The notes under the pieces are model-generated. The model was not told the origin of the DNA. It saw only the letters and a list, made by a program, of their open reading frames with translations, and did no database searches. A program made the translations under genes and the position numbers. A stretch of 33,394 bases of DNA from the NCBI GenBank assembly GCA_001838165.1, contig KV835891.1, positions 104,241-137,634 of the forward strand, given 5' to 3'. This document shows positions 32,226 through 33,394 of the stretch, piece by piece; position 1 is the stretch's first letter; each line of letters starts with the position of its first letter. The stretch comes from Actinomyces sp. HMSC035G02 (GTDB lineage Bacteria; Actinomycetota; Actinomycetes; Actinomycetales; Actinomycetaceae).

Positions 32226-33013
32226 ACCGCGTGTGCTCATCCGGGTGCGCATCGCCTGGTGAGCATCTTCCTGACTGCCAGGATGACTCGTGCCGGGGCT
32301 GCGCCCCGAGTCCGGCCTACGTCGGTGTCTTATGCGCCCGCTGCTGGGGGAGAATCCAAGCCGTCGTGCGCACGATGCCGGCACTCGTCGACGAGCTGAT
32401 GAGCGGGGATGATGCGCCCTCGGCGGTCTCATCCTCTGGCGGTGGTCGCCCGCCTGGCTCGTCCTCGCTGTACCCGCAGCAGCGGGCAGCTGCCGACGAG
32501 CTCGCGGCGGCGCTGGCCTCGTGGTGTATCCAGGCAGGCGAGCATATCGGCGTGGAGGCTCCTCGGCCGTCCGGCCTGTGGTGGTCTGCTCCTGGTCGCA
32601 AGATCGACTCGGAGACAGGCGAGGCATACCTCGTCGAGGCAGAGCCGGTCGGCATCCGCACCCCGGCGGCGCTGACTGAGCTCGTGCGATGGATTGACCC
32701 GCTGCTCGACCGTGTCGCGGCCGCACCGTGGGCGCCCGAGATGCTTGCCGACCTGGCTAGGCTCGATGCCGGCGCGCGCGCGAGGTGGGCAGTCGAGGAA
32801 CCAGAGCGGCGCGTGCAGGACATCGCCTGCCCGTCGTGCAACGCCTACTCGCTCGTGGTCACGCCCGTCCGAGTCGTCGGCGGACAAGAACAGGTCACCT
32901 GCTCGCGCATCTCATGCGGGCGCGTCCTGTCCTCCCAGGACTGGGAACGCCTACGCGCCTGGTCGGTCCTGGTCGCTCGCATGTCAGCAAAGAACGAGGA
33001 GCCGTCGGCATGA
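32219..33013 (+). CDS. Zinc-binding phage protein
   Basis: A 264-aa protein with an N-terminal Cys cluster (CSSGC, CQDDSCRGC, CARCWG, about residues 6-43) and a C-terminal ribbon (CPSCN near 204, CSRISCG near 228). The middle is helical with LYPQQRAAADELAAALASW. The type is common in actinobacterial phage early regions and often occurs beside HNH and HTH genes; its function is unknown. The start overlaps the previous stop by 7 nt. Confidence 0.65.
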   Translation: MLNRVCSSGCASPGEHLPDCQDDSCRGCAPSPAYVGVLCARCWGRIQAVVRTMPALVDELMSGDDAPSAVSSSGGGRPPGSSSLYPQQRAAADELAAALASWCIQAGEHIGVEAPRPSGLWWSAPGRKIDSETGEAYLVEAEPVGIRTPAALTELVRWIDPLLDRVAAAPWAPEMLADLARLDAGARARWAVEEPERRVQDIACPSCNAYSLVVTPVRVVGGQEQVTCSRISCGRVLSSQDWERLRAWSVLVARMSAKNEEPSA

Positions 33014-33231
33014 TCGTCGCGGGGGAGGAGTGGGAACGACAGTGCGATGTGCCGAAGCATGTGCCCGGCCTCCCCGCGTCAACGGTCCGGGTGTGGGCGG
33101 CAGCAGGCCGGGTGCGGTCAGTCAAGGTCGGCGGCTCCGTATGGGTAGCCGTCGAAGATGTGCTGGCCGCTGCGGCCTCGTCGCGCCGCCGCTGCACGAC
33201 ACGACACGCGAACCAGGCGAAAGTTGGTTGA
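33010..33231 (+). CDS. Small MerR/excisionase-like HTH protein
   Basis: A 73-aa product from an ATGA-coupled start. It carries HVPGLPASTVRVWAAAGRVR then VKVGGSVWVAVEDVLAAAA, a helix-turn-helix with wing like those of phage regulators. It is the last gene before a consensus promoter and may regulate it. The promoter -35 overlaps its stop codon. Confidence 0.65.
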   Translation: MIVAGEEWERQCDVPKHVPGLPASTVRVWAAAGRVRSVKVGGSVWVAVEDVLAAAASSRRRCTTRHANQAKVG

Positions 33232-33256
33232 CAGCGCCGCATGGCAGTTGTAACAT
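33228..33256 (+). promoter_or_regulatory. Consensus phage promoter
   Basis: Perfect TTGACA (33228-33233), a 17-nt spacer and TAACAT (33251-33256). The best sigma-70-type promoter in the window, at the boundary between the early operon and the next module. Confidence 0.8.
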
Positions 33257-33282
33257 CTGTGCCAACGGCAGAAGTGTCGAAC

Positions 33283-33315
33283 AAGCCCCGAGGTGGTTAC
33301 CGCCCGGGGCTTTCG
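33283..33315 (+). terminator. Hairpin 25 nt after the promoter
   Basis: AAGCCCCG (33283-33290) and CGGGGCTT (33305-33312) pair around GGTGGTTACC, followed by TCGC. It has only a short T-run, so it could be an attenuator, or end a short RNA of about 50 nt starting near 33263. Confidence 0.5.
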
Positions 33316-33357
33316 CGTACCCGCCGACACGGCGGAGCTCCGAGAGGATGAGGCGTC

Positions 33358-33394
33358 ATGGCGGGGTTAAAGGACAAAAAGAGTTGGTCTGAGC
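33358..33394 (+). CDS. Start of next phage gene (truncated by window)
   Basis: ATG at 33358 after GAGAGGATGAGG; reads MAGLKDKKSWSE before the edge. Too short to identify. Position after a late-type promoter suggests the head of a packaging or late operon. Confidence 0.5.
   Translation, partial: MAGLKDKKSWSE

Larger units (their letters stand above)
23238..33394 (+). mobile_element. Prophage left arm (incomplete at window end)
   Basis: A gene order typical of actinobacterial siphovirus early regions: repressor and divergent HTH gene, excisionase-like gene, many small overlapping genes, ParB-like protein, RusA, SSB, HNH protein, zinc-ribbon proteins and then a strong promoter. Neighbouring genes overlap by 1-11 nt. 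No integrase, terminase, portal or capsid gene is visible; these would lie beyond 33394. Confidence 0.88.

Noticed and set aside
23238..33394. Integrase gene in the left arm
   Set aside because: No tyrosine or serine recombinase motif was found in any frame here; it is probably at the other prophage end.

Overview
Organism. The window is high-GC, with strongly GC-biased third codon positions, GTG starts, a tRNA-Trp-secE-nusG-rplK-rplA order and an L10-L7/L12 pair. This suggests an actinobacterium, most likely of the Actinomyces/Schaalia group; the genus is inference, not read directly.

Region 1 (about 0.5-10.6 kb) is a sialic-acid scavenging locus. A sialidase-family enzyme without a signal peptide (531-1547) and a GntR/FCD repressor (1607-2371, minus) converge on a shared terminator. 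The repressor is divergent from an operon of a lipoprotein binding protein, a permease, a permease-ATPase fusion, a second ATPase, an N-acetylneuraminate lyase (NanA), a ROK kinase (NanK) and an epimerase (NanE). These would import sialic acid or sialosides and convert them to N-acetylglucosamine-6-phosphate. An FCD-type operator, TTGTCTGACAA, lies inside the divergent promoter region. NagA and NagB are not in the window.

Region 2 (10.7-17.3 kb) holds an MFS transporter and murB, then a 1.1-kb gene-free block of structured repeats, then a minus-strand operon: aspartate-type aminotransferase, alpha/beta hydrolase (lysophospholipase-like), adenosine deaminase.

Region 3 (17.4-21.6 kb) is the conserved translation and secretion cluster tRNA-Trp, secE, nusG, rplK, rplA, rplJ, rplL, with an attenuator-bearing L10 leader. 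A second repeat-rich gap (21.5-22.2 kb) is followed by a TipA-like MerR regulator and tRNA-Asn(GTT).

Region 4 (23.2 kb to the end) is the left arm of a prophage at tRNA-Asn. It has an XRE repressor whose last 12 codons are antisense to the tRNA, a divergent HTH gene, an excisionase-like gene, and a tightly coupled early operon (ParB-like protein, possible sliding clamp, RusA, SSB, zinc-ribbon proteins, HNH protein). It ends at a consensus promoter before the next module. No integrase is visible; it may lie at the far end.

Most unusual are (i) the repressor-tRNA arrangement, which suggests integration-dependent immunity; (ii) three arrays of a CGGATAGGTT unit repeated every 19 bp and then inverted; (iii) two families of roughly 110-130 bp palindromic elements; and (iv) repeated use of apparently leaderless promoters, where a -10 hexamer lies 6-7 nt before the start codon.
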